Shown here: positions 45,170-54,067 of the stretch, piece after piece | Numbering within the stretch: the first letter of the stretch is position 1 | Layout: the number at the start of each line of letters is the position of its first letter | Origin: an uncultured Flavobacteriales bacterium | GTDB taxonomy: Bacteria; Bacteroidota; Bacteroidia; Flavobacteriales; CAJXXR01 | Direction: 5' to 3' | Length of the DNA: 64,000 nt | Assembly: GCA_913063375.1 (NCBI GenBank) | Contig: CAJXXR010000007.1 | Span: forward strand, 1 to 64,000 | The notes under the pieces: generated by a model | What the model was told of the DNA's origin: nothing | The model's input: the letters and a program-made list of their open reading frames with translations, nothing else | The model's database searches: none | Translations under genes and position numbers: made by a program

Positions 45170-45576
45170 AAAAAAGAACAGTCATACTTTTGTGCCTGCT
45201 AATAGCCTTAGTCGATTTAATCCTGGAAAAACCGGAAGGATTACGACTGGTAGGAATAGATATAGAAACATTAATGAAAGATAACCTAAACAAGGTTGTG
45301 TACTATTCTGGTAGTATAGCTATTCATATATTAAGCTGCACAATTATTCTATTTCTACTTTTTAAGGATAAGCTTTATTACAAATCTTTCTTTTGGTTTT
45401 TACTAGTTGGTTTATTGATAATTACTCCCCTATTTTACTATTTCAATATTCATCCAAATACAAAAGGTGAGGATAGAATATTAGCCATTTCAAATGTCTA
45501 TTATTTTCTACGCTCACCTATAATTTTGATCTATACCTTACCCATTTTTTTCCTTTGGTCAAGGAAACAGCATTAA
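45166..45576 (+). CDS. Exosortase F system-associated membrane protein
   Basis: A 136-residue protein with four hydrophobic helices (about residues 4-18, 43-63, 71-90 and 112-131) and a conserved-looking EKPEGLRLVGIDIE-like loop after the first helix. The size, topology and four-base overlap with xrtF fit the XrtF-associated protein found beside this exosortase. Its function is unknown. Its TAA stop shares bases with the stop of the convergent sigma factor gene. Confidence 0.8.
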   Translation: MKKRTVILLCLLIALVDLILEKPEGLRLVGIDIETLMKDNLNKVVYYSGSIAIHILSCTIILFLLFKDKLYYKSFFWFLLVGLLIITPLFYYFNIHPNTKGEDRILAISNVYYFLRSPIILIYTLPIFFLWSRKQH

Positions 45577-46436
45577 GCTAAGTAAAGACTAAGATGTGTA
45601 TTTCTACCTTTCCTTTGAAGTTTTTTCAATGCCTTCAACTTGATTTGTCGAACGCGTTCTTTGGAAATATTTAAACTATCTGCAATTTCATTGTAGGACC
45701 TTGAGGGCACACCGAATAAGCCGAAAAACTCAATGATTATTTTTTGTTCCTTATGGGCTAATTCACCAACCAACCTTTCAACATCAGAGACCATTGATTC
45801 CCTTAATAAACCAGAATCTGGACGTACACCATTACTATCCTCTAGAACGGTAACTAAGCTACTCTTTTCATCATCTGTAATTGGAGCATCCATGGATACA
45901 GGAGACTTAGATATCTTTTCAGTCTCATTAATTACAGATTCTTCCAAATCATAATTTTCTGCCAATTCAGTCTTTGTAGGCTCTCTTTCCAACTCATGAC
46001 TCATCTCCATTCGGAATTGATTCACCTTTTTAATTTGGGCAATTTTGTTCGCTGGAATTCTTACTAATCTAGAATTCTCACCAAGAGAGGCCATAATGGA
46101 CTGCCTAATCCACCAAACGGCATATGAAATAAATTTAAACCCCTTTGTTGGGTCAAACTTTTGCGCTGCTTTTATTAATCCTAAATTTCCCTCACTAATT
46201 AGATCTTCTAAAGCCATACCAGAAACCTGATACTGCTTAGCTACAGAAACCACAAATCGAAGATTTGCATTAACAAGTCTTTCCAAAGCTATTTCATCTC
46301 CTTCCTGAATCCTCATAGCTAACTCTACCTCTTGTTCAGGACTAATAAGTTCAATTTTCGCAACTTCGTGCAAAAACTTATTAATCGAGAGACTTTCGCG
46401 ATTGGTTAACTGTTTGGAAATTTTGAGCTGTCTCAT
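45573..46436 (-). CDS. RpoD-like sigma-70 family sigma factor
   Basis: A 287-residue group 1/2-type sigma factor. Region 1.2 starts at INKFLHEVAKIELISPEQEVEL, the region 2 core has NLRFVVSVAKQY and FKFISYAVWWIRQSI, and region 4.2 is SYNEIADSLNISKERVRQIK. The start MRQLKISKQLTNRES matches the Bacteroidota housekeeping sigma. However, regions 3 and 4 differ from the usual version at several places (for example ASLGENSRLVRIPANKI for the common ALAEQSRIVRLPLNK), so it may be a second, primary-like sigma factor. A minus-strand TATGTTTG lies about 130 bases upstream. Confidence 0.9.
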   Translation of the reverse strand: MRQLKISKQLTNRESLSINKFLHEVAKIELISPEQEVELAMRIQEGDEIALERLVNANLRFVVSVAKQYQVSGMALEDLISEGNLGLIKAAQKFDPTKGFKFISYAVWWIRQSIMASLGENSRLVRIPANKIAQIKKVNQFRMEMSHELEREPTKTELAENYDLEESVINETEKISKSPVSMDAPITDDEKSSLVTVLEDSNGVRPDSGLLRESMVSDVERLVGELAHKEQKIIIEFFGLFGVPSRSYNEIADSLNISKERVRQIKLKALKKLQRKGRNTHLSLYLA

Positions 46437-46729
46437 AAAATAAATGTGTGTATTAACACTTAAGCAAAGAATATGCCTAAATCACATTATCAAGGATTTA
46501 CTGAATAAAATACGTTAAAATCTATAAATCTCAGTCTCAATTATTTATACAATTACTATTTTATTCAAACATATCTATCTTACTTAAAATCAGATTAATA
46601 TACTAATTTTCCCGCAAACTTCCTAGGCTTTTAGCGAGTGTTTCTATCCCTATAAAAAATATTTTGAAAATATCCTAGAAAAAATCCATTTAGCCTATGT
46701 TAAAAGGGAGTGAAGAAATAATTAATTTG
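46437..46729. other. Divergent spacer between sigma factor and hpt
   Basis: About 290 bases of AT-rich promoter DNA. TATGTTTG on the minus strand at 46566-46573 is a candidate -7 element for the sigma factor. Nothing else is seen. Confidence 0.4.
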
Positions 46730-46737
46730 TAACTTTG
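46730..46737 (+). promoter_or_regulatory. -7 element of the hpt operon, near-leaderless
   Basis: TAACTTTG is an exact TAnnTTTG match ending only six bases before the ATG at 46744. Transcription should therefore start at or within a few bases of the start codon. Confidence 0.65.
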
Positions 46738-46743
46738 CCGACT

Positions 46744-47280
46744 ATGAAAACTGTCCAACTACATGGTCTAACATTTGATCTTTTTCTTGATCAATCTACT
46801 TTACAAAAGCAGATTCAAGAATTGGCTTTAAATGTATCTAAGGATTATGCGGGCAAATGTCCAATCATTATTTCTGTTCTAAATGGTGCCTTCAGGTTTA
46901 CAAGTACCTTTATGGACTACTATAATGGACTTTGTGAGGTCAGTTTCATCCGTGTAAAATCCTATGAGGGAACTAGCAGTACGGGTAAAGTAAAAGAATT
47001 ACTTGGCCTCGATAGATCTATTGAAAATAGAGATATCATTATTATGGAAGATATTGTAGACACAGGCGAAACCATTGAATTTCTTTGGCAAGAGCTCAGT
47101 GCTTTAAATCCTTCCTCTATTCAGATTGCGACCTTATTCCTAAAACCGGAGATCTACGGTAAAGAAATACCTATTAATTATATAGGCCAATCCATCCCAA
47201 ATAGATTTATTGTTGGATTTGGATTAGATTATGATGAATTAGGTAGAAACCTAAACGCGATATATCAAAAAAAAGAATAG
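46744..47280 (+). CDS. hpt: Hypoxanthine phosphoribosyltransferase
   Basis: A 178-residue type I phosphoribosyltransferase that salvages hypoxanthine/guanine with PRPP. The PRPP-binding motif IIMEDIVDTGET is at 99-110, a flexible-loop segment KSYEGTSSTGKV precedes it, and the purine-contacting end is FIVGFGLDYDE. I use the ATG at 46744; a TTG nine bases earlier falls inside the promoter element. It is the first gene of a five-gene operon. The stop codon is followed by two bases and the adk ATG. Confidence 0.94.
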   Translation: MKTVQLHGLTFDLFLDQSTLQKQIQELALNVSKDYAGKCPIIISVLNGAFRFTSTFMDYYNGLCEVSFIRVKSYEGTSSTGKVKELLGLDRSIENRDIIIMEDIVDTGETIEFLWQELSALNPSSIQIATLFLKPEIYGKEIPINYIGQSIPNRFIVGFGLDYDELGRNLNAIYQKKE

Positions 47281-47282
47281 TC

Positions 47283-47858
47283 ATGTTGAACATAGTATTA
47301 TTTGGACCTCCTGGTGCCGGAAAAGGAACACAATCTGAAAAACTAGTAGAAAAATTCAATCTAATTCACTTATCAACGGGTGATATTTTCAGATTCAACA
47401 TTAAGAATGGTACAGAATTAGGTGTGCTTGCGAAATCGTATATCGACAAAGGAGCATTGGTTCCTGATGAAGTAACGATTGCCATGCTTAAGGATCAGGT
47501 TACAAAAAATGCTGGAGCTAAAGGATTTATTTTTGATGGTTTCCCAAGAACTACTGCTCAAGCAGAGGCTTTAGACATTTTTTTAAACGAGAAGAACATT
47601 TCAGTTACCATGATGCTTGCTTTAGAAGTTGAAGAAGAAGAATTGGTAACTAGATTATTGGAAAGAGGTAAAATTAGTGGTCGCGCTGATGACGCCAAGG
47701 AATCTATAATCAGAGAACGTATTGCTGTTTACAATAAAGAAACTGCAATTGTTAAAGATTTTTACGAAAAACAAAATAAATACAAAGGAATCAATGGAAT
47801 CGGAAGTATTGAGGAAATCACTCAAACACTTTGTGAAACTATTGAGCAACTAGCATAA
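47283..47858 (+). CDS. adk: Adenylate kinase (short form)
   Basis: A 191-residue kinase (ATP + AMP to 2 ADP). P-loop GPPGAGKGT is at 8-16, followed by the AMP-binding STGDIFR and GFPRT segments. The zinc-type LID insertion is absent: the region around [13 protein letters not shown] is the short form seen in Bacteroidota and eukaryotic AK1. It is separated from hpt and obgE by two-base gaps, both TC. A fused hpt-adk protein exists in some flavobacteria as I recall, but here the genes are in different frames and separate. Confidence 0.95.
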   Translation: MLNIVLFGPPGAGKGTQSEKLVEKFNLIHLSTGDIFRFNIKNGTELGVLAKSYIDKGALVPDEVTIAMLKDQVTKNAGAKGFIFDGFPRTTAQAEALDIFLNEKNISVTMMLALEVEEEELVTRLLERGKISGRADDAKESIIRERIAVYNKETAIVKDFYEKQNKYKGINGIGSIEEITQTLCETIEQLA

Positions 47859-47860
47859 TC

Positions 47861-48877
47861 ATGGCAGGAGAAGGTTCAAATTTTATTGATTACGTCAAAA
47901 TCTTTTGCGCCGCTGGAAACGGTGGTTCAGGATCTACGCATCTAATGAGAAGTAAAGAAGATGCAAAAGGAGGCCCAGATGGTGGCGATGGAGGCCGAGG
48001 TGGTCATATAATTCTTCGTGCTAACAGAAATGTATGGACCTTACTTCCTTTGAAATACAAAAAACATGTCAAAGCTGGTATTGGTGGGCATGGAAGTAAA
48101 AACACAAGTACTGGAGCTGATGGTTGGGATGAAGTACTTGATGTACCGCTAGGAACCATTGCAAAAGATGCAGATACAGAAGAGGTTCTTTTCGAAATGA
48201 CCGAAGACGGTGAAATGCAAATCTTGCGTTATGGTGGACTTGGTGGTAGAGGAAATAACCATTTCAAAAGTGCTACCAGACAAACCCCGAGATATGCACA
48301 ACCAGGTACTACCGGTGAACAAGGATGGAATATCCTTGAGCTTAAAGTCTTGGCAGATGTCGGTTTGGTTGGTTTCCCTAATGCTGGTAAATCTACCTTA
48401 CTGAGTGTAATCACGGCTGCAAAACCGAAGATTGCCAATTACGCCTTTACAACACTTGTTCCTAATCTAGGAATTGTAAAATACCGTGAAAACAGTCAAT
48501 CCTTTGTAATGGCTGATATCCCTGGTATTATTGAGGGAGCAAGTGAAGGAAAAGGACTTGGACATAGATTCTTACGGCATATTGAAAGGAATGCGGCTCT
48601 ATTATATATGATTCCTGCAGATTCTATGGATATCATTAAAGAATTTGAAGTCCTTCAAAATGAATTGCACAATTTCAATCCAGATCTATTAGATAAGGAA
48701 AAAATACTCGCAGTTACAAAGTCTGATATGCTCGATGAAGAGCTAATGGATGAAATCAAAAAAGAACTACCTGAAAACGTAGAATGTGTGTTTATTTCAG
48801 CAGTGGCACAAACTGGACTGGATAAATTGAAGGATCTACTTTGGAAGAAAATAGAATTATCTAAAGAGAATGATTAA
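47861..48877 (+). CDS. obgE: Obg family GTPase
   Basis: A 338-residue ribosome-assembly GTPase. The glycine-rich Obg fold covers about 1-160 (with [13 protein letters not shown]), the G1 motif GFPNAGKS is at 171-178, then the switch region [18 protein letters not shown] and TKSD. It lacks the variable C-terminal extension beyond the G domain. It overlaps the PAP2 gene by eight bases. Confidence 0.96.
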   Translation: MAGEGSNFIDYVKIFCAAGNGGSGSTHLMRSKEDAKGGPDGGDGGRGGHIILRANRNVWTLLPLKYKKHVKAGIGGHGSKNTSTGADGWDEVLDVPLGTIAKDADTEEVLFEMTEDGEMQILRYGGLGGRGNNHFKSATRQTPRYAQPGTTGEQGWNILELKVLADVGLVGFPNAGKSTLLSVITAAKPKIANYAFTTLVPNLGIVKYRENSQSFVMADIPGIIEGASEGKGLGHRFLRHIERNAALLYMIPADSMDIIKEFEVLQNELHNFNPDLLDKEKILAVTKSDMLDEELMDEIKKELPENVECVFISAVAQTGLDKLKDLLWKKIELSKEND

Positions 48878-49433
48878 TCAACTTCTTGATTGGGATAGTG
48901 AATTATTCACAAAACTGAACGGAATGGGTACTGAATTTTGGGACCCATTCTGGCAGTTTTGTAGTCATAAGTTCAGTTTTATTCCGCTTTACCTCTTTAT
49001 TATATTTTTACTCTATAAATCTTTCGGTAAAGAATTTTGGAAGCCTTTACTATTTATTGGACTGACCGTATTTCTAGCTGACCGTATTTCTGTTGTTGCA
49101 TTCAAAGAAGTATTTATGCGTCTCCGCCCTAGTCAAGAGCCTTCCTTAGAGGCTACTATTAGACTATTAGAAGGAAAAGGGGGACTCTATGGATTCTTAT
49201 CCTCTCACGCTACAAATGTATTTGCAATTTCTACTTTCATTTATTTAAGCCTTAAAAAATTTTACGGCAACAAGTTGTCCCTTCTCTTTGTATGGTCTGC
49301 ATTTGTTGGGTACTCAAGGATATATGTAGGTAAACATTATCCATTAGATGTAATCTGTGGTATGTTGCTTGGGATTAGCATTGGATATTTTGTATTTTTC
49401 TTGTTCAAAAAATTAACCTTCAAGAAAAATTAA
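48870..49433 (+). CDS. PAP2-family membrane phosphatase
   Basis: A 187-residue membrane phosphatase with about five helices. The three catalytic motifs are [16 protein letters not shown] and [13 protein letters not shown]. Motif two has SSHA where many family members have PSGH. Substrates in this family are usually lipid phosphates, such as undecaprenyl pyrophosphate or phosphatidate-type lipids; I cannot tell which. It is the fourth gene of the hpt operon. Confidence 0.92.
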   Translation: MINQLLDWDSELFTKLNGMGTEFWDPFWQFCSHKFSFIPLYLFIIFLLYKSFGKEFWKPLLFIGLTVFLADRISVVAFKEVFMRLRPSQEPSLEATIRLLEGKGGLYGFLSSHATNVFAISTFIYLSLKKFYGNKLSLLFVWSAFVGYSRIYVGKHYPLDVICGMLLGISIGYFVFFLFKKLTFKKN

Positions 49434-49434
49434 G

Positions 49435-49797
49435 ATGAAGTGGTTATTGATATTTATCGGAGGTGGATTGGGTAGTGCCCTGCGTTATTCTCTATTTACA
49501 TTGAATAAAAAAGTCAATTTCTTTCAGTTACCTGTAGGTACCATAATCGCGAATATTCTGGCCTGTATTACAATGGCTTTACTCCTATTTTTGATTTCAA
49601 AGAAATACATTAACCCTTCAATATGGTCTTATCTTGGACTGATAGGATTTTGTGGTGGATTCAGTACTTTTTCAACATTTAGTATGGAATCCGCAATGCT
49701 AATTAAATCTGGGATGTGGTGGGCAGCTGCCTTAAATATAGTAGTGAGTATGCTGAGCTGTATAACCCTGCTATATTTCTTTACGAAAAATGCCTAA
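49435..49797 (+). CDS. crcB: Fluoride channel Fluc/CrcB
   Basis: A 120-residue, four-helix fluoride exporter that works as an antiparallel dimer. The signature segments are IGGGLGSALRYSL near the start and GFCGGFSTFSTFSMES in helix 3, which lines the fluoride path. It is the last gene of the operon, one base after the PAP2 stop. I saw no fluoride riboswitch. Confidence 0.95.
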   Translation: MKWLLIFIGGGLGSALRYSLFTLNKKVNFFQLPVGTIIANILACITMALLLFLISKKYINPSIWSYLGLIGFCGGFSTFSTFSMESAMLIKSGMWWAAALNIVVSMLSCITLLYFFTKNA

Positions 49798-49811
49798 TTA
49801 ATTCTCCTTCC

Positions 49812-49855
49812 AAAAAAAAAAAAAAAGGTTTCATACATCTTTGTATAAAACCTTT
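49812..49855 (-). terminator. Terminator of the cyclophilin gene with a 15-base U-tract
   Basis: Arms at 49824-49837 and 49842-49855 form a 14-bp stem in minus-strand RNA, with one G-U pair that would be C-A in the plus-strand RNA. On the minus strand the stem is followed by 15 T residues (49812-49826, partly in the stem). It may also end crcB transcripts weakly. Confidence 0.82.
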
Positions 49856-49874
49856 AATGAGAATACTATTTAGC

Positions 49875-50513
49875 CTATTTCATATTCGTTAATAGCTCAA
49901 ACTCTTCGCCATCAAATTCCCAATTTTGGATTATATTTATATCCATATATATGTTTTCTAATGGCCTATCGCTAGAATTTGTAGCCTGATCTGCAATCGT
50001 TTCTACAACCTCCATTCCTGAGAGTACCATACCAAATACAGTATACTCCCCATCTAAGAAATGTGTTCCATCCATATTTTCCACTATATAAAATTGGGAA
50101 CCATTGGACTTTCTTTCTGGGTTTGAATCATTCCCCATTCTAGCGGCTCCTACCGCACCATATTTATGCGTTATAATAGTAGTATCTATTTCTGCATCAA
50201 TCGTATACCCAGTACCTCCTAGACCATCATTTGAGGGGTTATTATCCTTTGTATTAGGATCCCCACCCTGAATAACAAAGTCATTTATAACTCTATGGAA
50301 AGTAATACTGTCAAAAAAATTGGAATCTGCTAAGGCTATGAAATTCTCTTTATGAAGTGGCGTATCATCCAGCAACCACAGATGGATATCCCCAAATGAA
50401 GTTTTAATTTCAATGATATTATCTAAAGTAAACTTTTCCTTTTCATCACCTTCACAACTGGCAACGAAAAACCCTATCAATATAAAGGCCAATACATGGT
50501 ATGCTTTTTTCAT
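49875..50513 (-). CDS. Cyclophilin-type peptidyl-prolyl isomerase lipoprotein
   Basis: A protein of about 212 residues from MKKAYHVL at 50513, with a lipobox ending in Cys (FFVASCEG). The cyclophilin domain follows: IKTSFGDIHLWL, FFDSITFHRVINDFVIQGGDP, GAVGAARMGNDSN, GSQFYIV and FGMVLSGMEVV. The active-site Arg of FHRV and the FVIQGGDP motif are present. It catalyses proline isomerisation, probably for protein folding in the periplasm. It lies 86 bases downstream of the copper efflux operon and ends in a strong terminator. Confidence 0.92.
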   Translation of the reverse strand: MKKAYHVLAFILIGFFVASCEGDEKEKFTLDNIIEIKTSFGDIHLWLLDDTPLHKENFIALADSNFFDSITFHRVINDFVIQGGDPNTKDNNPSNDGLGGTGYTIDAEIDTTIITHKYGAVGAARMGNDSNPERKSNGSQFYIVENMDGTHFLDGEYTVFGMVLSGMEVVETIADQATNSSDRPLENIYMDINIIQNWEFDGEEFELLTNMK

Positions 50514-50599
50514 AAAACTATCTTTAAAACACAATATATAACAAAAAAAAGGGGCTTCAAAATAGTTTTGAACCCCCCTTAGCATCTTATTTGAATCAT

Positions 50600-51112
50600 T
50601 TACAATTCCTCGGTAATTGCTCCACAGTTAAGCATTTTTTCACCAAAATATGGATTCAATACCTCCTTACGGTAGCTAATCCAATTGGCTCCTTTATTTT
50701 CAAAGGCCATTGGGCAATGCATTAAGAACAATTCACCCTTAGGTAAGTTTCCATTCTTCAACAATTGATAAATCTCATTGGTATAAGATACATATACCAA
50801 TCTTTTATCTTCTATACTTCTAGCCTCTCTGAATTTCGACACAACAGCTTTTATCTCTTTGTATTCAGCAAATTCTTCTCTCTTCATTAAAGCCAATAAT
50901 TCAGTTGAAGCATCATTTGCTAAGTCTATATCGCCAGCAACTAACGATTCTGTAATTGTAAAATAAAACTCAACCATTGGTCTCGCTTCATTATGGCTCT
51001 TTTTATAAATTTCTAGATCGTTAGAAACTTTTTTTTCCTCTGCATCACCTGTACCACTTCCACAGGAAATTACCATCATCAGCATAGCTGTAAAAATTGC
51101 GATTTGCTTCAT
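50600..51112 (-). CDS. DUF3347 lipoprotein, standalone
   Basis: A 170-residue lipoprotein (lipobox Cys17 in VISCGSG) with a helical middle and the DUF3347 C-terminal signature MHCPMAFENKGANW, then NPYFGEKMLNCG. The Cys/His/Met pattern suggests copper binding. The same domain, with the same signature, forms the C-terminus of the CusB-like adaptor encoded 14 bases upstream, so this looks like a freed duplicate. A periplasmic metallochaperone role for the efflux system is inferred. Confidence 0.83.
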   Translation of the reverse strand: MKQIAIFTAMLMMVISCGSGTGDAEEKKVSNDLEIYKKSHNEARPMVEFYFTITESLVAGDIDLANDASTELLALMKREEFAEYKEIKAVVSKFREARSIEDKRLVYVSYTNEIYQLLKNGNLPKGELFLMHCPMAFENKGANWISYRKEVLNPYFGEKMLNCGAITEEL

Positions 51113-51126
51113 CTTTTACTTTTTAT

Positions 51127-52836
51127 TTATTTATACACTTGTTCTACTGTACCACACGTTAGCATAGTTGCTCCATAATATGGATTGGCAATTTCTTTTG
51201 ATTCACTCAACCAAAATGCTCCTTTGTTACCAAACGCCATCGAACAATGAGCCTTGAAAACTATTTTTGATTGGAATGATAAATCCTCGGTTAAGATAAT
51301 CAGAAGATCTGAAATATTAGAAAATTCCTGACGCAATTCCGACAATTCAGGACTTTTATTCTCTAGGTTTACCTTTGACTGATACTTTAATACCCAAGCC
51401 TCCCAATATTTTGATAAATTTTCATCTAGTCTAGATACCTCGACTTCCATCAAACCTTGATTAAATAAAGTAAATGATGTTTTACTTTCTTCCAAATTTG
51501 ATTCAACCAAATCATTTTTCAAGCTCAAATACAGCTTAAATACTGAATCCAATTTAAGTTTAAACGAATTTGGAACGGACGAAATCCCTCCATTAGTCAC
51601 CGGTGGATTCATCATACTATATTTTCCCGAAAGCTGAGCGGCAGCATCAATTTTAAATACTCCCATAGTAACAACTTCCTCTCCTTCTTCAAGATCTCCA
51701 TCCAATAAATAAGAGTCTCCTAAATCGGCTGAAATAGTCACTTCACGATAGCTATAATTATGTTGTCCATCTTTTAGACTTGCTATATATACTATCGATC
51801 TCTTTCCAGTCCATAAAACGGCGGTCTTTGGCACAACAACCTTTTCGTTATCCTGCATTAAATCTACCTTCAAAAGACCTTTAACAAACATATCTGGCTT
51901 CATGTGGTATTCCAGATTATTCACATCTAAGCGAATCTTCAATGTTCTACTAGCTCCACCTAATATAGGGTCTATAAACGAAACCTTTGCTGAAAACTCC
52001 TTGCCTGGAAGGCTAACAAGCCTAAAATCTACCTTATCGCCTATTTTCACCCAACGAAGGTCCTCTTCATACATATCAAAAACCACCCATAGCTTGGACA
52101 AATCAACGACTTGAAATAAAGCCATTCCTTCTTTAATATATCCCCCTGTATGAATATATTTCTTCTGTACAACTCCTTTATAGGGTGAACGAATCTTTAT
52201 ACGTTGAATTATTTCCTTTGAGCTTTCAATCTGACTTATTTGTTCATCAGAGATGTTCCAAAGTTTTAATTTAATCCTTGCAGACTCAACGATATCAGGC
52301 TGTTGTTCTTCATATTTCTTTGCCTCCAATAACTCATTTTGAGCTGCAATCAATTCTGGTGAATAAATTTCAGCCAATACTTGATCCTTCTCTACTTCCA
52401 TGCCCTCAAATTCAACAGATAGACTTTCTATTCTTCCTGCGAATCTTGCAGAAATAACAGTTTCTTTTGCTTCATTAACAGCAATTTTCCCTTGTAACAA
52501 AATTTCTTTAGTCGCATCTCCTTTCTGTACTTTTGAAGTACGTACACGCGCCAATTTACTTGTCTCAGAAGACATTTGGATTGTATACGGATCATTGTTC
52601 CCAGTACTGCCAACCAGTACTAAATCCATAGCACAGATAGGACATTTCCCAAATTCAGCTTGTCTTATTTGGGGATGCATGGAGCAAGTATATACCTCCT
52701 CTACATCGGTATGATTATGATCTTCATGCCCCATAATAGTTTGAGCATTTGTCCCATTATTAGGAACTACCCACCTACCTAATGCGACACCAAGCAATAG
52801 GATAAGGATTATTATAATGTTTTTCTTTTTCATCAT
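51127..52836 (-). CDS. cusB: CusB-like efflux adaptor with heavy-metal and DUF3347 domains
   Basis: A 569-residue periplasmic adaptor. After the N-terminal helix (about 8-22) comes a His-rich stretch (GHEDHNHTD) and a heavy-metal-binding domain with CSMHP and CPICAM (Cys51, Cys65, Cys68). The barrel-sandwich, alpha-hairpin and beta-barrel adaptor domains span about 90-395 (KIRSPYKGVVQKKYIHTGG). The C-terminus (about 430-569) is a DUF3347 domain with HCSMAFGNKGAFW and NPYYGATMLTCG. It links the CusA pump to the CusC channel and hands copper or silver ions to it. Confidence 0.92.
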   Translation of the reverse strand: MMKKKNIIIILILLLGVALGRWVVPNNGTNAQTIMGHEDHNHTDVEEVYTCSMHPQIRQAEFGKCPICAMDLVLVGSTGNNDPYTIQMSSETSKLARVRTSKVQKGDATKEILLQGKIAVNEAKETVISARFAGRIESLSVEFEGMEVEKDQVLAEIYSPELIAAQNELLEAKKYEEQQPDIVESARIKLKLWNISDEQISQIESSKEIIQRIKIRSPYKGVVQKKYIHTGGYIKEGMALFQVVDLSKLWVVFDMYEEDLRWVKIGDKVDFRLVSLPGKEFSAKVSFIDPILGGASRTLKIRLDVNNLEYHMKPDMFVKGLLKVDLMQDNEKVVVPKTAVLWTGKRSIVYIASLKDGQHNYSYREVTISADLGDSYLLDGDLEEGEEVVTMGVFKIDAAAQLSGKYSMMNPPVTNGGISSVPNSFKLKLDSVFKLYLSLKNDLVESNLEESKTSFTLFNQGLMEVEVSRLDENLSKYWEAWVLKYQSKVNLENKSPELSELRQEFSNISDLLIILTEDLSFQSKIVFKAHCSMAFGNKGAFWLSESKEIANPYYGATMLTCGTVEQVYK

Positions 52837-52839
52837 CAG

Positions 52840-54066
52840 TTAATCTTTGTTCTTTCTTAATTCAAAAAGAGATTGATAATAAGATAATTGTATGTGTTGT
52901 TGCACAATAGCTGCAATTTCCTTTCGTTCTAAATCCAATAACAATCCCATTGACTTCAGTAATTCATTATAGGAATTATTACCATGCTTATATTCTTGAA
53001 GTAACAAGGAAGTCGTTTGTTTAATTTTCTCCTTTAAACGACTATTTGAATGAAAATTTCGGACTTGTTTCTTAATTTCCAAATCTACCTTGGCCAACAA
53101 TAGGTTATACTCATCCTGAATATGTTCAAGATTTATGGCTTCAGTATGCCATTTATGTGTTGCCTCCATCAAAGTATGCTTGTTCTGTTTTATCTGGAAT
53201 GGAATATTAAGACCTATATTGAACATATATGCATCCTTCCCATTGTCTGGAATATCCATGGCGATTTCGTCTATCATAAAATAGCGAAATCCAATGGTCC
53301 AAGTTGGCTTGGTAGTTTTCTTAAATAACTCCATAGACTCTTTGGCGACTTCCACTTTTAACTTCTGTTTATTTACAGCATACAATTCCCTATTCAAAAT
53401 AGGATCAAAACCCATTAAATCAACCAAGCTATCTACCGTAATCACCTCTGTATGGATTTCTTTACTCAAGAGGGTATTGAAAGCATATTGCTGCACCTTC
53501 TCAGCATCCAATAAATCTAATAGACTATTTTCCCATTCTTCTTTTTGAAATTGAATGGTCAATAAATCAACCATGCCAATATTGGACTTAGTCTTCATAT
53601 GTTCCTTGGTTAAAGATTCCATCATCTCAATCAATTCAATTCTATCTTTAAGAATTATTTTGTTCAATCTGATTTCATACAATTTATACCAAGCCTTTTC
53701 AATTTTATGTTGCAGCACGCCCCCCATCATCTGAAGGACCTTATTGTGCACTTCATTTTCTGCCTCAAATAAATTTAACTTGGCATCAAGTGTCCCAAAC
53801 CAAGGAAATCTTTGAACGGCACTGAATTGCATTTTTTGAGCACCCAACCTCGTTTCAATTGGACTTGGAGCAAATCCTGCTGAAAGTTGTAAATCAGATA
53901 ATCTACTGAATTGCATTTCCTTTTCTAAAAAAGCATGGTGCAACATTTGATGACTTAAAAAATCCTTATTTCTATCTATTCCTTCCGCAACATATGCTTC
54001 CAAAATTTGTATTTGCCCTTGCACTTGGAAAGCCAAAAAGACTAAATACATTAGTATCCTTTTCAT
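52840..54066 (-). CDS. cusC: TolC/CusC-like outer membrane efflux protein
   Basis: A protein of about 408 residues from MKRILMYLV at 54066, with a signal peptide ending near VQGQ. It has the two-repeat, long-helix OEP fold: coiled-coil-like stretches at about 110-200 and 300-380, and conserved-looking LNIPFQIKQNKH before the second. It forms the exit duct for the Cus pump. It is sandwiched between cusA (one-base gap) and cusB (three-base gap). Confidence 0.87.
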   Translation of the reverse strand: MKRILMYLVFLAFQVQGQIQILEAYVAEGIDRNKDFLSHQMLHHAFLEKEMQFSRLSDLQLSAGFAPSPIETRLGAQKMQFSAVQRFPWFGTLDAKLNLFEAENEVHNKVLQMMGGVLQHKIEKAWYKLYEIRLNKIILKDRIELIEMMESLTKEHMKTKSNIGMVDLLTIQFQKEEWENSLLDLLDAEKVQQYAFNTLLSKEIHTEVITVDSLVDLMGFDPILNRELYAVNKQKLKVEVAKESMELFKKTTKPTWTIGFRYFMIDEIAMDIPDNGKDAYMFNIGLNIPFQIKQNKHTLMEATHKWHTEAINLEHIQDEYNLLLAKVDLEIKKQVRNFHSNSRLKEKIKQTTSLLLQEYKHGNNSYNELLKSMGLLLDLERKEIAAIVQQHIQLSYYQSLFELRKNKD

Positions 54067-54067
54067 A

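Noticed and set aside
47283..47858. hpt-adk fusion broken by a frameshift
   Set aside because: Both proteins are full length with proper ends, and the TC spacer plus ATG recurs at the adk-obgE junction, so these are normal separate genes.
49812..49826. Run of 15 A as a phase-variation tract
   Set aside because: It lies outside any coding region and forms the U-tract of the minus-strand terminator after the cyclophilin gene.
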